A stretch of 9,969 nt of DNA. Source: Prevotellaceae bacterium UBA1075. Lineage in GTDB: Bacteria; Bacteroidota; Bacteroidia; Bacteroidales; Bacteroidaceae. A model generated the notes under the pieces. It was given only the letters and a program-made list of their open reading frames with translations, was not told where the DNA came from and made no database searches. Shown in pieces: positions 1-6,280 of the stretch. Made by a program: the position numbers and the translations under genes. The stretch spans positions 7,043 through 17,011 of the forward strand of contig DCCS01000037.1 of the NCBI GenBank assembly GCA_002316015.1, given 5' to 3'. Every line of letters starts with the position of its first letter. The first letter of the stretch is position 1.

Positions 1-129
1 CAGCCGCATGCGTTGGCCATCGCGGCGCACTGCATCCGGACTTCCAGTGGGGAGCGGGGCGTGGGGGCACTCGATAGGGCTGTCGGGATGCGGCGGGGAA
101 ATGTAAAAGGAAAACCATTTGGCGGTTAG
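1..129. other. left-edge segment with no assignable gene
   Basis: No gene can be supported here. On the plus strand all three frames are open from the left edge, but they close at 75-77 (TAG), 104-106 (TAA) and 127-129 (TAG). None of the three short peptides is recognisable, and the longest (42 residues) runs into the -35-like box of the next promoter. On the minus strand, ATG codons lie near positions 35 and 20 and could begin a leftward gene, but only a dozen codons would be inside the window. The stretch may be the tail of an upstream gene or intergenic DNA. Confidence 0.3.
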
Positions 130-149
130 CGCAAAAAGCACTAACTTTG
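118..149 (+). promoter_or_regulatory. Bacteroidota-type promoter for the Nif3-like gene
   Basis: TTTG at 118-121 and TAACTTTG at 142-149 are separated by exactly 20 bases. This matches the known Bacteroidota vegetative sigma (SigABfr) consensus TTTG-N19-21-TAnnTTTG in both boxes. Transcription should begin a few bases downstream, around 155-160, leaving a leader of roughly 35 bases before the ATG at 193. The 11-mer AACTTTGCACA that includes the -7 box recurs in the two other promoters called in this window. Confidence 0.8.
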
Positions 150-174
150 CACATGCTAAATTATGTGTAGTATC

Positions 175-191
175 CCTTAATCCGTTTAAGG
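175..191 (+). promoter_or_regulatory. small hairpin abutting the Nif3-like start codon
   Basis: CCTTAA (175-180) and TTAAGG (186-191) form a perfect 6-bp stem around the loop TCCGT. The stem ends one base before the ATG at 193 and contains the only purine-rich (AAGG) stretch near the start. If it folds in the mRNA, it would occlude the initiation region. The stem is AT-rich and therefore weak, so a regulatory role is only a possibility. Confidence 0.35.
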
Positions 192-192
192 T

Positions 193-1011
193 ATGAGCGC
201 AACCATCAGGGAAGTTATGGAAGCCCTTGAGAGTTTCGCGCCTCTGCCCTTGCAGGAAAGCTATGACAACGCTGGCCTGCAGGTAGGACTGACAGAGGCG
301 GAAGTGTCAGGGGCCTTATTGTGTCTGGATGTCACGGAGCCTGTGGTCAGGGAGGCCATTGACTTGGGGTGCAACCTGGTTGTCTCCCACCACCCGCTGC
401 TGTTCCGCGGGCTGAAGTGCGTGGGCGACACGGATTATGTGCAGCGCTGCGTGCGCCTGGCCGTCCAGAATGACATCGCCGTCTATGCCGCGCACACCAA
501 CCTGGACAATGCCGAGGACGGGGTCAATTTCCGCATGGCCGAGCACCTGGGCTTGCAGGACGTGTCGCTGGTGCAGGAGCGGAGGGTGACTCTGCCAGGG
601 CTGAAGGGGCAGCAGCGGCAGGTGACCGCGGGCGCGGGCGTGATAGGGTTCCTCTCCGAGCCCGAGGACTCCCTGCAGTTCCTGCAGCGGGTGAAGCAGG
701 TGTTCGGCGTGGAGTGCCTGATGCACAACGAACTGCTGCGTAGGCCCATACAGAGTGTGGCCTTGTGCGGGGGAGCCGGCGACTTCCTGCTGCCCGAGGC
801 TGTGAGGATGCAGGCCGACGCGTTCCTCACGGGCGAGATGCACTATCACCAGTACTTCGGCCATGAGCAGGAGATACAGATAGGAGTGCTGGGACATTAC
901 CAGAGCGAGCGGTTCACGACCGAGATATTCAGGGACATCATTGGTGACAGGTGGCCGGACGTGGCCGTATTCATGGCCTCGGCCAGCACCAACCCCATCA
1001 GTTACCTGTGA
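193..1011 (+). CDS. Nif3/YbgI-like dinuclear metal center protein
   Basis: This is a member of the NIF3/YbgI family (PF01784), which forms toroidal hexamers with a two-metal site in each subunit. Some members are called GTP cyclohydrolase 1 type 2, but the cellular role is not settled. The 272-residue protein carries the family motifs in order: an N-terminal SYDNAGLQVG block (residues 23-32), SHHPLLF (65-71), AHTNLD (100-105), CGGAGD (192-197), TGEMHYH (213-219) and GHYQSE (234-239). The likely metal ligands H66, H67, H101, D105, H235 and E239 are all present. The length fits the short form of the family, without the central PII-like insert of ~370-residue homologues. The ATG at 193 places the conserved N-terminus correctly and lies just downstream of a good promoter. 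The zinc-ribbon gene follows 77 bases later on the same strand, an association often seen in Bacteroidota, so the two are probably co-transcribed. Confidence 0.93.
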   Translation: MSATIREVMEALESFAPLPLQESYDNAGLQVGLTEAEVSGALLCLDVTEPVVREAIDLGCNLVVSHHPLLFRGLKCVGDTDYVQRCVRLAVQNDIAVYAAHTNLDNAEDGVNFRMAEHLGLQDVSLVQERRVTLPGLKGQQRQVTAGAGVIGFLSEPEDSLQFLQRVKQVFGVECLMHNELLRRPIQSVALCGGAGDFLLPEAVRMQADAFLTGEMHYHQYFGHEQEIQIGVLGHYQSERFTTEIFRDIIGDRWPDVAVFMASASTNPISYL

Positions 1012-1034
1012 GCCTCCCGCTGCGGTCGGCACCT

Positions 1035-1050
1035 GCGCCCAAAAGGGCGC
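1035..1050 (+). other. GC-rich hairpin between the Nif3-like and zinc-ribbon genes
   Basis: GCGCCC (1035-1040) and GGGCGC (1045-1050) pair perfectly across an AAAA loop. No T-run follows, so it does not look like an intrinsic terminator. It could act as a processing or stability element, or as a weak attenuator, within a two-gene transcript. The intergenic gap shows no clear TAnnTTTG box, so the downstream gene probably depends on the promoter at 118-149. Confidence 0.4.
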
Positions 1051-1088
1051 GCCAGTATAATCAAGGACAATTACTCAACAAAACAACT

Positions 1089-1916
1089 ATGGCAAAGGAA
1101 AAGACAAAGAATCCTGCGGAGATCAATGTGGAGGAGAAACTCAAGAACCTCTATGCCCTGCAGACAACTCTGACACAGATTGACAAGGTGAAGACGCTGC
1201 GCGGCGAGCTCCCCAGGGAGGTGCAGGACCTGGAGGACGAGATAGAGGGACTCACCACCAGGATCGAGAAGATCGGCAAGGAGATGGAGACCATCAGGCG
1301 CGACATAAGCGCCATGGGCGAGAACATCGAGGTGAACAACGCCAACATCGCGCGCTACAAGGCCCAGATGGACAGCGTGAGGAACAACCGCGAGTACGAC
1401 AACCTGACCAAGCAGATAGAGTACGCCGAACTGGACAACCAGCTCAACGAGAAGCGCATCGCCGAGGCCAAGGCACTCCTGGAGAGCAAGACCCAGGAGA
1501 TGAGCGACAGCAACGCAGCGGTGAATGACCGCCGCGTGGACCTGGACATCAAGAAGAGCGAGCTCGACGAGATTGTCGCCGACACCAGGGCCGAGGAGGA
1601 ACGCCTGCGCGAGACAGCCAAGAACCTCGAGTGCACCATCGAGCCACGCCTGCTGAGCGCCTTCAAGCGCATCCGCCACAACAGCCGCAACGGCCTGGGC
1701 ATCGTGACCGTGGACCGTGACGCCTGCGGCGGATGCTACAACAAGATACCGCCACAGCGCCAACTGGACATACGCATGCGCAAGAAGATTATCGTGTGCG
1801 AGTACTGCGGGCGCATCATCATCGACCGCGAACTGGCCGGCATACAGCCCGCCGAGAAGGAGGAGGCGAAACCCAAGAAGCGCAAGACAGCCTCGCGCAA
1901 GAAGGCCGAGGAGTAA
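1089..1916 (+). CDS. coiled-coil protein with C-terminal C4 zinc ribbon
   Basis: The 275-residue protein has a long, charged, heptad-like region (about residues 15-185, rich in E, K, L and R) that should form an antiparallel coiled-coil hairpin. A compact zinc ribbon follows, with C213-x2-C216 and C237-x2-C240 and the intervening block CYNKIPPQRQLDIR. This is the architecture of the C4-type zinc-ribbon family (PF02591, zf-RING_7), which includes the chlamydial CT398 protein. Members are proposed to bind nucleic acid or sigma/secretion factors, and no enzymatic activity is established. The tail after residue 255 is lysine-rich and probably disordered. The frame is open further upstream to 951, but that extension overlaps the Nif3-like gene and has no family character. 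The ATG at 1089, behind an A-rich leader, gives the expected N-terminus. Confidence 0.88.
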   Translation: MAKEKTKNPAEINVEEKLKNLYALQTTLTQIDKVKTLRGELPREVQDLEDEIEGLTTRIEKIGKEMETIRRDISAMGENIEVNNANIARYKAQMDSVRNNREYDNLTKQIEYAELDNQLNEKRIAEAKALLESKTQEMSDSNAAVNDRRVDLDIKKSELDEIVADTRAEEERLRETAKNLECTIEPRLLSAFKRIRHNSRNGLGIVTVDRDACGGCYNKIPPQRQLDIRMRKKIIVCEYCGRIIIDRELAGIQPAEKEEAKPKKRKTASRKKAEE

Positions 1917-1934
1917 GGGGGCACGCGTGTGGCC

Positions 1935-1977
1935 CTTCGGGGGGCAGACGGCAGGAAAGCGCGGCCTGCCCCCGAAG
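1935..1977 (+). repeat. inverted repeat in the leader between the zinc-ribbon and GH20 genes
   Basis: CTTCGGGGGGCAG (1935-1947) and CTGCCCCCGAAG (1966-1977) are complementary apart from one extra G, around an 18-base loop. The repeat starts 18 bases after the zinc-ribbon stop. No T-run follows, so it is not a canonical terminator, although such a GC-rich stem could still stop or pause transcription. The rest of the 228-base gap (1917-2144) is GC-rich. I see no convincing TTTG/TAnnTTTG promoter in it, so it is unclear whether the GH20 gene has its own promoter or is read through from upstream. Confidence 0.5.
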
Positions 1978-2144
1978 TGTCATGCGGGGAGGCTGGCTCC
2001 ACAAGAGAAAATACACAGGACAACGGGCGAGTCGGGCGGATTGCACGCGCGGACGCACGGGAGACAAGGCCGGCGTGCCCCGCCCTCCCGGTGCTCCCGC
2101 CGCGCACAGGCCCCACAGAACCGGAAAACCGTAAACGAGGAAAT

Positions 2145-3761
2145 ATGGCTAAAACTATTCTGAGGGGATGGCTGTGTGCCGTCCTGCTGCTGGCTGCCAT
2201 GTGTGCGCAAGCCGGTGTGAACATTATCCCCCGGCCTACGCAGGTGAAGGAAGGCAAGGGGACGTTCCTGCTCAGGGACGGGATGGACATCGGTGTCAAT
2301 GACACGGCCCTGGACGACGCCGGCGCGTACCTCAGGGAGATACTCTCGCGTGCCACGGGCTTCCAGGGCATCAACGTGCGCAAGGGCAAGGGAAACATCA
2401 GCCTGGTGCTCCGGCCCACCGAGGACAAGGTGGACGAGAGCTACACGCTCCAGGTGACCAAGAGCCAGGTGACCATCAAGGCCGCCACCTATCGCGGCAT
2501 CATCAATGGCATCAGCACCCTGCGCCAGTTGCTGCCCGACGAGATAGAGAGCAAGACTCCGGTAAAGAACGTGAGATGGACGGTGCCTGTGGTGCAGGTG
2601 CAGGACAAGCCCGCCTACCACTGGCGTGGACTGATGCTCGACCCCTCGCGCCATTTCTATTCCGTGGAGGAGACAGAGCAGTTCCTCGACCACATGGCGC
2701 TGTACAAGTACAACAAGTTCCACTGGCACCTGACCGACGGCGTGGCATGGAGGCTGGAAATCAAGAAGTACCCCTTGCTCACCCAGCGCGGAGCCTGGCG
2801 CGAACTGCGCCCCGACATTGACCTCGGCTGCATGAACCGTGCCAAGAACGAGAACAACCCCACACTCCTCATCCCCGAGAAATACTGCCGCGAGGAGAAC
2901 GGACGCAAGCTCTACGGCGGCTTCTACACCCAGGACGAGGTGCGCGAGGTGGTCAGGTATGCCGCCATCCGTGGCATCGATGTAATCCCCGAGATAGACA
3001 TGCCGGGACACTTCTGGTGTGCCACACAGGCTTATCCCCTGGTCTCGTGCGGGCAGGACGGCAACGAGCCGCTCTGCCTGGGCAAGGACATGACGCTGGA
3101 CTTCTGCAGGAACGTGTGGGACGAGGTGTTCCGGCTGTTCCCCTATGAGTATGCCCATATCGGCGGTGACGAGGTGGACCGCACACGCTGGGCCAAGTGC
3201 CCCGACTGCCAGAAGCGCATTGCCGACCTCAAGCTGAACGGTGTGGAGGAACTGCAGGCGTGGTTTACCAAGGACATGGAGCGGTTCTTCAACCGGCACG
3301 GGCGCAAGCTGATGGGCTGGGACGAGATTCTGGAGGGAGGCGTTTCCCGCACAGCCACCGTGTATTGGTGGCGTGGCGACCATCCCGATGTGGCACAGAA
3401 ATCTACCTCGATGGGCAATGAGGTAGTGATATGCCCCACCACCTACTGCTACTTCGACTATGGACAGGATGACAATACGGTGAAGCGCATCTATACCTCC
3501 GATGTGATTCCGGCCGACCTCACGACCGACCAGCTCATGCTGGTGAAGGGCCTGCAGGCCAACGTCTGGGGGGAGTTCATCCCCACGGTAGGACGCATGC
3601 AGTTCATGGTGTTCCCTCGTGCCCTGGCCATGGTGGAGAAGGCCTGGACACCCAGGGAGGCCCAGGACTGGGACAATTTTGAGCAGCGCATGAGGGCTCA
3701 CCTGCATCGCCTGGAGGCTGCGGGCATCAACTACCGCCCCTTGCAGACTACGCAGCCCTAA
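2145..3761 (+). CDS. exported GH20 beta-N-acetylhexosaminidase
   Basis: This glycoside hydrolase family 20 enzyme removes terminal beta-linked GlcNAc or GalNAc from glycans by substrate-assisted catalysis. Such enzymes are typical of mucin- and host-glycan-degrading Bacteroidales. The 538-residue precursor begins with a signal peptide whose hydrophobic core spans residues 9-20, with an AQA|G cleavage site after A23. No proper lipobox is present, so a soluble periplasmic or secreted form is expected. A GH20b-like N-terminal domain (about 24-150) precedes the (beta/alpha)8 catalytic domain, which starts at YHWRGLMLDPSRHF (158-171). Catalytic-domain landmarks are KFHWHLTDG (191-199), IPEIDMPGH (281-289), the catalytic pair D342-E343 in HIGGDE (338-343), GWDEI (391-395), YWWRG (407-411) and NVWGE (473-477). 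All key residues seen are intact. The frame is open upstream to 1929, but the ATG at 2145 starts the signal peptide and follows GAGGAAAT. No SusC/SusD pair is visible nearby. Confidence 0.95.
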   Translation: MAKTILRGWLCAVLLLAAMCAQAGVNIIPRPTQVKEGKGTFLLRDGMDIGVNDTALDDAGAYLREILSRATGFQGINVRKGKGNISLVLRPTEDKVDESYTLQVTKSQVTIKAATYRGIINGISTLRQLLPDEIESKTPVKNVRWTVPVVQVQDKPAYHWRGLMLDPSRHFYSVEETEQFLDHMALYKYNKFHWHLTDGVAWRLEIKKYPLLTQRGAWRELRPDIDLGCMNRAKNENNPTLLIPEKYCREENGRKLYGGFYTQDEVREVVRYAAIRGIDVIPEIDMPGHFWCATQAYPLVSCGQDGNEPLCLGKDMTLDFCRNVWDEVFRLFPYEYAHIGGDEVDRTRWAKCPDCQKRIADLKLNGVEELQAWFTKDMERFFNRHGRKLMGWDEILEGGVSRTATVYWWRGDHPDVAQKSTSMGNEVVICPTTYCYFDYGQDDNTVKRIYTSDVIPADLTTDQLMLVKGLQANVWGEFIPTVGRMQFMVFPRALAMVEKAWTPREAQDWDNFEQRMRAHLHRLEAAGINYRPLQTTQP

Positions 3762-3792
3762 GGGCTCTCGCCAACCATAGGCAGAAGGAAGC

Positions 3793-3834
3793 ATCCCCCT
3801 TGCAAGGCCGCTCATGTGGCCATGCAAGGGGGAT
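3793..3834. terminator. strong hairpin, likely terminator downstream of the GH20 gene
   Basis: ATCCCCCTTGCA (3793-3804) and TGCAAGGGGGAT (3823-3834) form a perfect 12-bp stem. After one A/A mismatch, a second GGCC/GGCC stem continues to an 8-base loop (3810-3817). It lies 31 bases after the GH20 stop and is followed by the mildly T-rich TGTTGT. Position and strength suggest intrinsic termination of GH20 transcription, which would insulate the following cassette. It is symmetric, so it could also act on leftward transcripts. Confidence 0.7.
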
Positions 3835-3915
3835 TGTTGTCACACGGAGGTCTCGCTGCTTACCCCCAGGCAGATGTCGTTCTCCTTGGGCGGCAGGAAA
3901 AAGTTCTCACTTTCC

Positions 3916-3947
3916 CTTGGCGCATCAGTACGCAATCGTTAACTTTG
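3916..3947 (+). promoter_or_regulatory. promoter of the methyltransferase-nuclease cassette
   Basis: TAACTTTG at 3940-3947 is a perfect Bacteroidota -7 element. CTTG at 3916-3919, 20 bases upstream, matches the TTTG box with one mismatch. The predicted start of transcription is only about 10 bases before the ATG at 3966, so the leader is very short. The same AACTTTGCACA 11-mer occurs at the Nif3-like promoter. I see no C-box-like palindromes that would suggest a controller-protein gene, and no such gene is present. Confidence 0.75.
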
Positions 3948-3965
3948 CACAATATCAATCCAGTC

Positions 3966-5027
3966 ATGGCAAACAAGAACCTTAATGCCGCCAAGGCGGC
4001 AAAGAAGGACGAGTTCTACACGCAACTCGCCGACATCGAGCGGGAACTACAGCATTACCAGTCGCATTTCCGTGGCAAGGTGGTGCTCTGCAACTGCGAT
4101 GACCCCTATGAGAGTAACTTCTTCAAGTACTTCGCCCTGCGCTTCAACCAACTGGGGCTCAAGAAACTGATATGTACCTGTTACAACGGTTCGCCCGTGC
4201 AGGGCAACGAACTGCTGCTGCACTTCGATGGCTACGATGAGGAGCCTGCCAAGATAGCCTACCGGGTGGAGATAACTGAGGTGAGGGACGAGAATGGGGA
4301 TGGTGCCGTGGACCTCTCGGACGTGCAGTACCTCCTGAGGAACGACAAGAACGTGCTGGCAACCTTGCAGACCGGTGACTTCCGCTCGCAGGAGTGCATC
4401 GAATTGCTCAAGGAGGCAGACATTGTCGTCACCAATCCCCCTTTCTCCCTCTTCCGCGAATACATCGGGCAACTGATGGAGTATGGGAAGAAGTTCTTGA
4501 TAATTGGGCATCAGAATGCTATACATTATAAGGAAGTTTTTCCTCTTGTAAAGGATAATCTTATATGGCTTGGTTATGGATTTAAGGGGGCGGCTGGCCA
4601 TTTTTATTCACCTTATAAAGATGTAGCGACAGCAGGAGACCATAAGGAAAATATGATAAGAGTTTCTGGAGTTACATGGTTCACAAACCTGGAAATTCCT
4701 AAGAGGCATGAGATGTTGGAATTGGTGTGTCGTTATAGTCCAGATGAATACCCTAAATATGATAATTTTGATGCGATAGATGTAGGTAAGACAGGAGATA
4801 TTCCTTATGACTATGCAGGAGTTATGGGTGTGCCTGACAGCATGCTTTATGCTTTCAATCCTGAGCAATTTGAAATCATTGGTTTAGGTAATGGCGATTT
4901 GGCAAAACAGATTGGCATAGCCAAAAACTATAGGGGGCGTACAGACTTGGCCTTTACGAAAGGCGGTAAGCATAAATGTCCTTATAGTAGAATATTAATC
5001 CGCAACAAACATCCCGAGACGTTATGA
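3966..5027 (+). CDS. EcoRI-family adenine-specific DNA methyltransferase, compositionally mosaic
   Basis: This 353-residue protein belongs to the EcoRI methylase family (PF13651), S-adenosylmethionine-dependent N6-adenine methyltransferases. The N-terminal KKDEFYTQ (13-20) and CNCDDPYESNFFKYF (42-56) blocks are typical of the family. The catalytic motif IV is NPPF (157-160), within VVTNPPFSLFREYI. The C-terminus ends in ILIRNKHP, as in relatives. M.EcoRI itself methylates adenine in GAATTC; the target here cannot be deduced. The frame extends upstream to 3816, but that part overlaps the terminator and promoter, so the ATG at 3966 is preferred. The stop overlaps the next start (ATGA), which points to translational coupling with the DUF262-HNH gene. 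The striking oddity is base composition: codons 1 to ~176 are GC-rich and the remainder AT-rich (TTA, ATA, AAT and TAT codons), although the protein motifs run straight across the seam. This suggests an intragenic recombination event and not decay, because there is no frameshift. Confidence 0.92.
   Translation: MANKNLNAAKAAKKDEFYTQLADIERELQHYQSHFRGKVVLCNCDDPYESNFFKYFALRFNQLGLKKLICTCYNGSPVQGNELLLHFDGYDEEPAKIAYRVEITEVRDENGDGAVDLSDVQYLLRNDKNVLATLQTGDFRSQECIELLKEADIVVTNPPFSLFREYIGQLMEYGKKFLIIGHQNAIHYKEVFPLVKDNLIWLGYGFKGAAGHFYSPYKDVATAGDHKENMIRVSGVTWFTNLEIPKRHEMLELVCRYSPDEYPKYDNFDAIDVGKTGDIPYDYAGVMGVPDSMLYAFNPEQFEIIGLGNGDLAKQIGIAKNYRGRTDLAFTKGGKHKCPYSRILIRNKHPETL
4497..5010 (+). other. AT-rich island inside the methyltransferase gene
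   Basis: By hand count, 4021-4500 is about 55% GC and 4501-4980 about 39%. GC rises again within the first ~150 bases of the downstream nuclease gene, reaching about 62% by 5161-5220. The change begins abruptly near 4497, at residues F177/L178, some 17 residues after NPPF. It covers essentially the whole C-terminal half of the methyltransferase. No repeats, insertion-sequence ends or frame disruption are visible at the seam. The exact edges are approximate. Confidence 0.8.
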
Positions 5028-6148
5028 TGACCATCAAGCAGATAGAAGTGACCGTGGGCGAAATCACCAGGGGCTACATCAATAATGAGGAGCAAGGCGT
5101 AAGAGGCTATGATGGGCTACTTGACATTCGTCCACCATATCAGCGTGAGTTCATCTACAACGCGGTCGAGCAGCAGGCTGTCATCACCACCGTGCTTCAC
5201 GGCTACCCGCTCAATGTGATGTACTGGGTGCGCAGGAGCGATGACGCCGAGTGCCCCTACGAGGTGATGGACGGACAGCAGCGCACTCTCTCGCTCTGCA
5301 AGTACGTGGCGGGCGACTTCGCCTATGACTTCCGCTACTTCCCCAACCAGCCTGCGGACATCCGGCGCAGGATACTCGACTACAGGCTCACCATCTATGT
5401 GTGCGAGGGCGAGGAGTCCGAGAAGTTGGAGTGGTTCAGAACCATCAATATCGCGGGCAAACCGCTGAACGAGCAGGAGATAAGGAATGCCGTCTATGCG
5501 GGGCCCTTTGTGAGCGATGCCAAGAAGCATTTCTCCAAGACCAACTGTGCAGCCTGGCGCTTGGGCAAGGACTTGGTGAATGGCTCGCCTATTCGCCAGG
5601 ATTTCTTCAAGAAAGCCCTGGAGTGGATGGCTGAGCATGAGACGCGTGGTGGCAAGCCCCAGTCGGCCGTTGGCTATATGTCTGTGCACCAGCATGACCT
5701 CAACGCGCTGCCTGTCTGGACGTATTTCCAGACTGTCCTGCGCTGGGCCATGGACACCTTTGACATGAAGAGGTTCAGGAAAATCATGAAGGGTCTGGAC
5801 TGGGCGAGGTTCTATGACAAGTACCATGACGAGGCACTTGACATCAAGGCCATGGAGAAGCAAATCGTCGATTTGCTGGGCGATGATGAGATCCAGAAGC
5901 CCCAGGGCATCATCCCATACGTCCTCACAGGCGATGAGCATTACCTTGACCTTCGTGCTTTCTCCGACAAGGTAAAACTGGCTGTATGGGAGAGGCAGCA
6001 CCACAAGTGTGCCTTGTGTGGCAAGGAGTTTGACTTCGCGCTTATGGAGGGCGACCATATAGTGCCATGGTCAAAGGGCGGCAGGACGATGGAGCAGAAC
6101 TGCCAGATGCTGTGCATGGAATGCAACAGGAGAAAGGGAAGCCGGTAG
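5024..6148 (+). CDS. DUF262 domain protein with C-terminal HNH nuclease
   Basis: The 374-residue protein combines an N-terminal DUF262 domain (roughly 10-230, ParB/sulfiredoxin-like fold) with a C-terminal HNH endonuclease domain (about 320-372). The DUF262 hallmarks are RPPYQREF (37-44) and YEVMDGQQRTL (79-89); the DGQQR motif is linked to nucleotide use in GmrSD-type enzymes. The HNH domain shows C329-x2-C332 and C364-x2-C367 zinc knuckles, catalytic D344-H345 in GDHIVPWSKGG, N359 and N368, so it looks active. GmrSD, by contrast, has a DUF1524 nuclease. The start overlaps the methyltransferase stop by four bases, and a second ATG at 5027 is equally possible. The pairing suggests the restriction or effector subunit of a modification-linked defence module. 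Whether it cuts unmethylated DNA (type II-like) or modified DNA (type IV-like) cannot be told from sequence. Base composition is host-like, unlike the preceding half-gene. Confidence 0.88.
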   Translation: MMTIKQIEVTVGEITRGYINNEEQGVRGYDGLLDIRPPYQREFIYNAVEQQAVITTVLHGYPLNVMYWVRRSDDAECPYEVMDGQQRTLSLCKYVAGDFAYDFRYFPNQPADIRRRILDYRLTIYVCEGEESEKLEWFRTINIAGKPLNEQEIRNAVYAGPFVSDAKKHFSKTNCAAWRLGKDLVNGSPIRQDFFKKALEWMAEHETRGGKPQSAVGYMSVHQHDLNALPVWTYFQTVLRWAMDTFDMKRFRKIMKGLDWARFYDKYHDEALDIKAMEKQIVDLLGDDEIQKPQGIIPYVLTGDEHYLDLRAFSDKVKLAVWERQHHKCALCGKEFDFALMEGDHIVPWSKGGRTMEQNCQMLCMECNRRKGSR

Positions 6149-6193
6149 GGCGTGTGGCTTCATAACGTGCAGACCGCTCCCCCAGGACAGAGA

Positions 6194-6230
6194 CAGGGCT
6201 GGATTCCCGATAGTGGGGAGTCCAGCCCTG
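6194..6230. terminator. hairpin terminator between convergent genes
   Basis: CAGGGCTGGATTCCC (6194-6208) and GGGAGTCCAGCCCTG (6216-6230) pair over 15 bp with a single G-T wobble and a 7-base loop (GATAGTG). It lies 45 bases after the nuclease stop and 50 bases before the end of the leftward GxGYxYP gene. It is therefore placed to terminate both convergent transcripts. It lacks a long T-run on either side. Confidence 0.65.
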
Positions 6231-6280
6231 CCTGCTGTCTGTGCCAGGGAAAGCCCTGCCGGCCAGGTCACATCCTGCCG

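Noticed and set aside
316..1032. Long minus-strand open frame opposite the Nif3-like gene
   Set aside because: It has H/L/V-rich low-information sequence without motifs, while the plus strand has a full set of conserved metal-binding motifs and a promoter.
1980..3827. 615-codon open frame on the minus strand antisense to the GH20 gene
   Set aside because: It is a by-product of GC-rich codon bias in the sense gene. It has no family motifs and runs through the intergenic hairpin at 3793-3834.
3966..5027. AT-rich half as a sign of a fused or decayed pseudogene
   Set aside because: The frame is intact, conserved family residues continue across the seam to the C-terminus, and the downstream gene remains coupled by ATGA.
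3841..6190. Short CCCCCAGG match at 3864 and 6178 as possible cassette-flanking direct repeats
   Set aside because: Eight bases of low-complexity sequence in a GC-rich region are expected by chance, and the surrounding sequence does not match.
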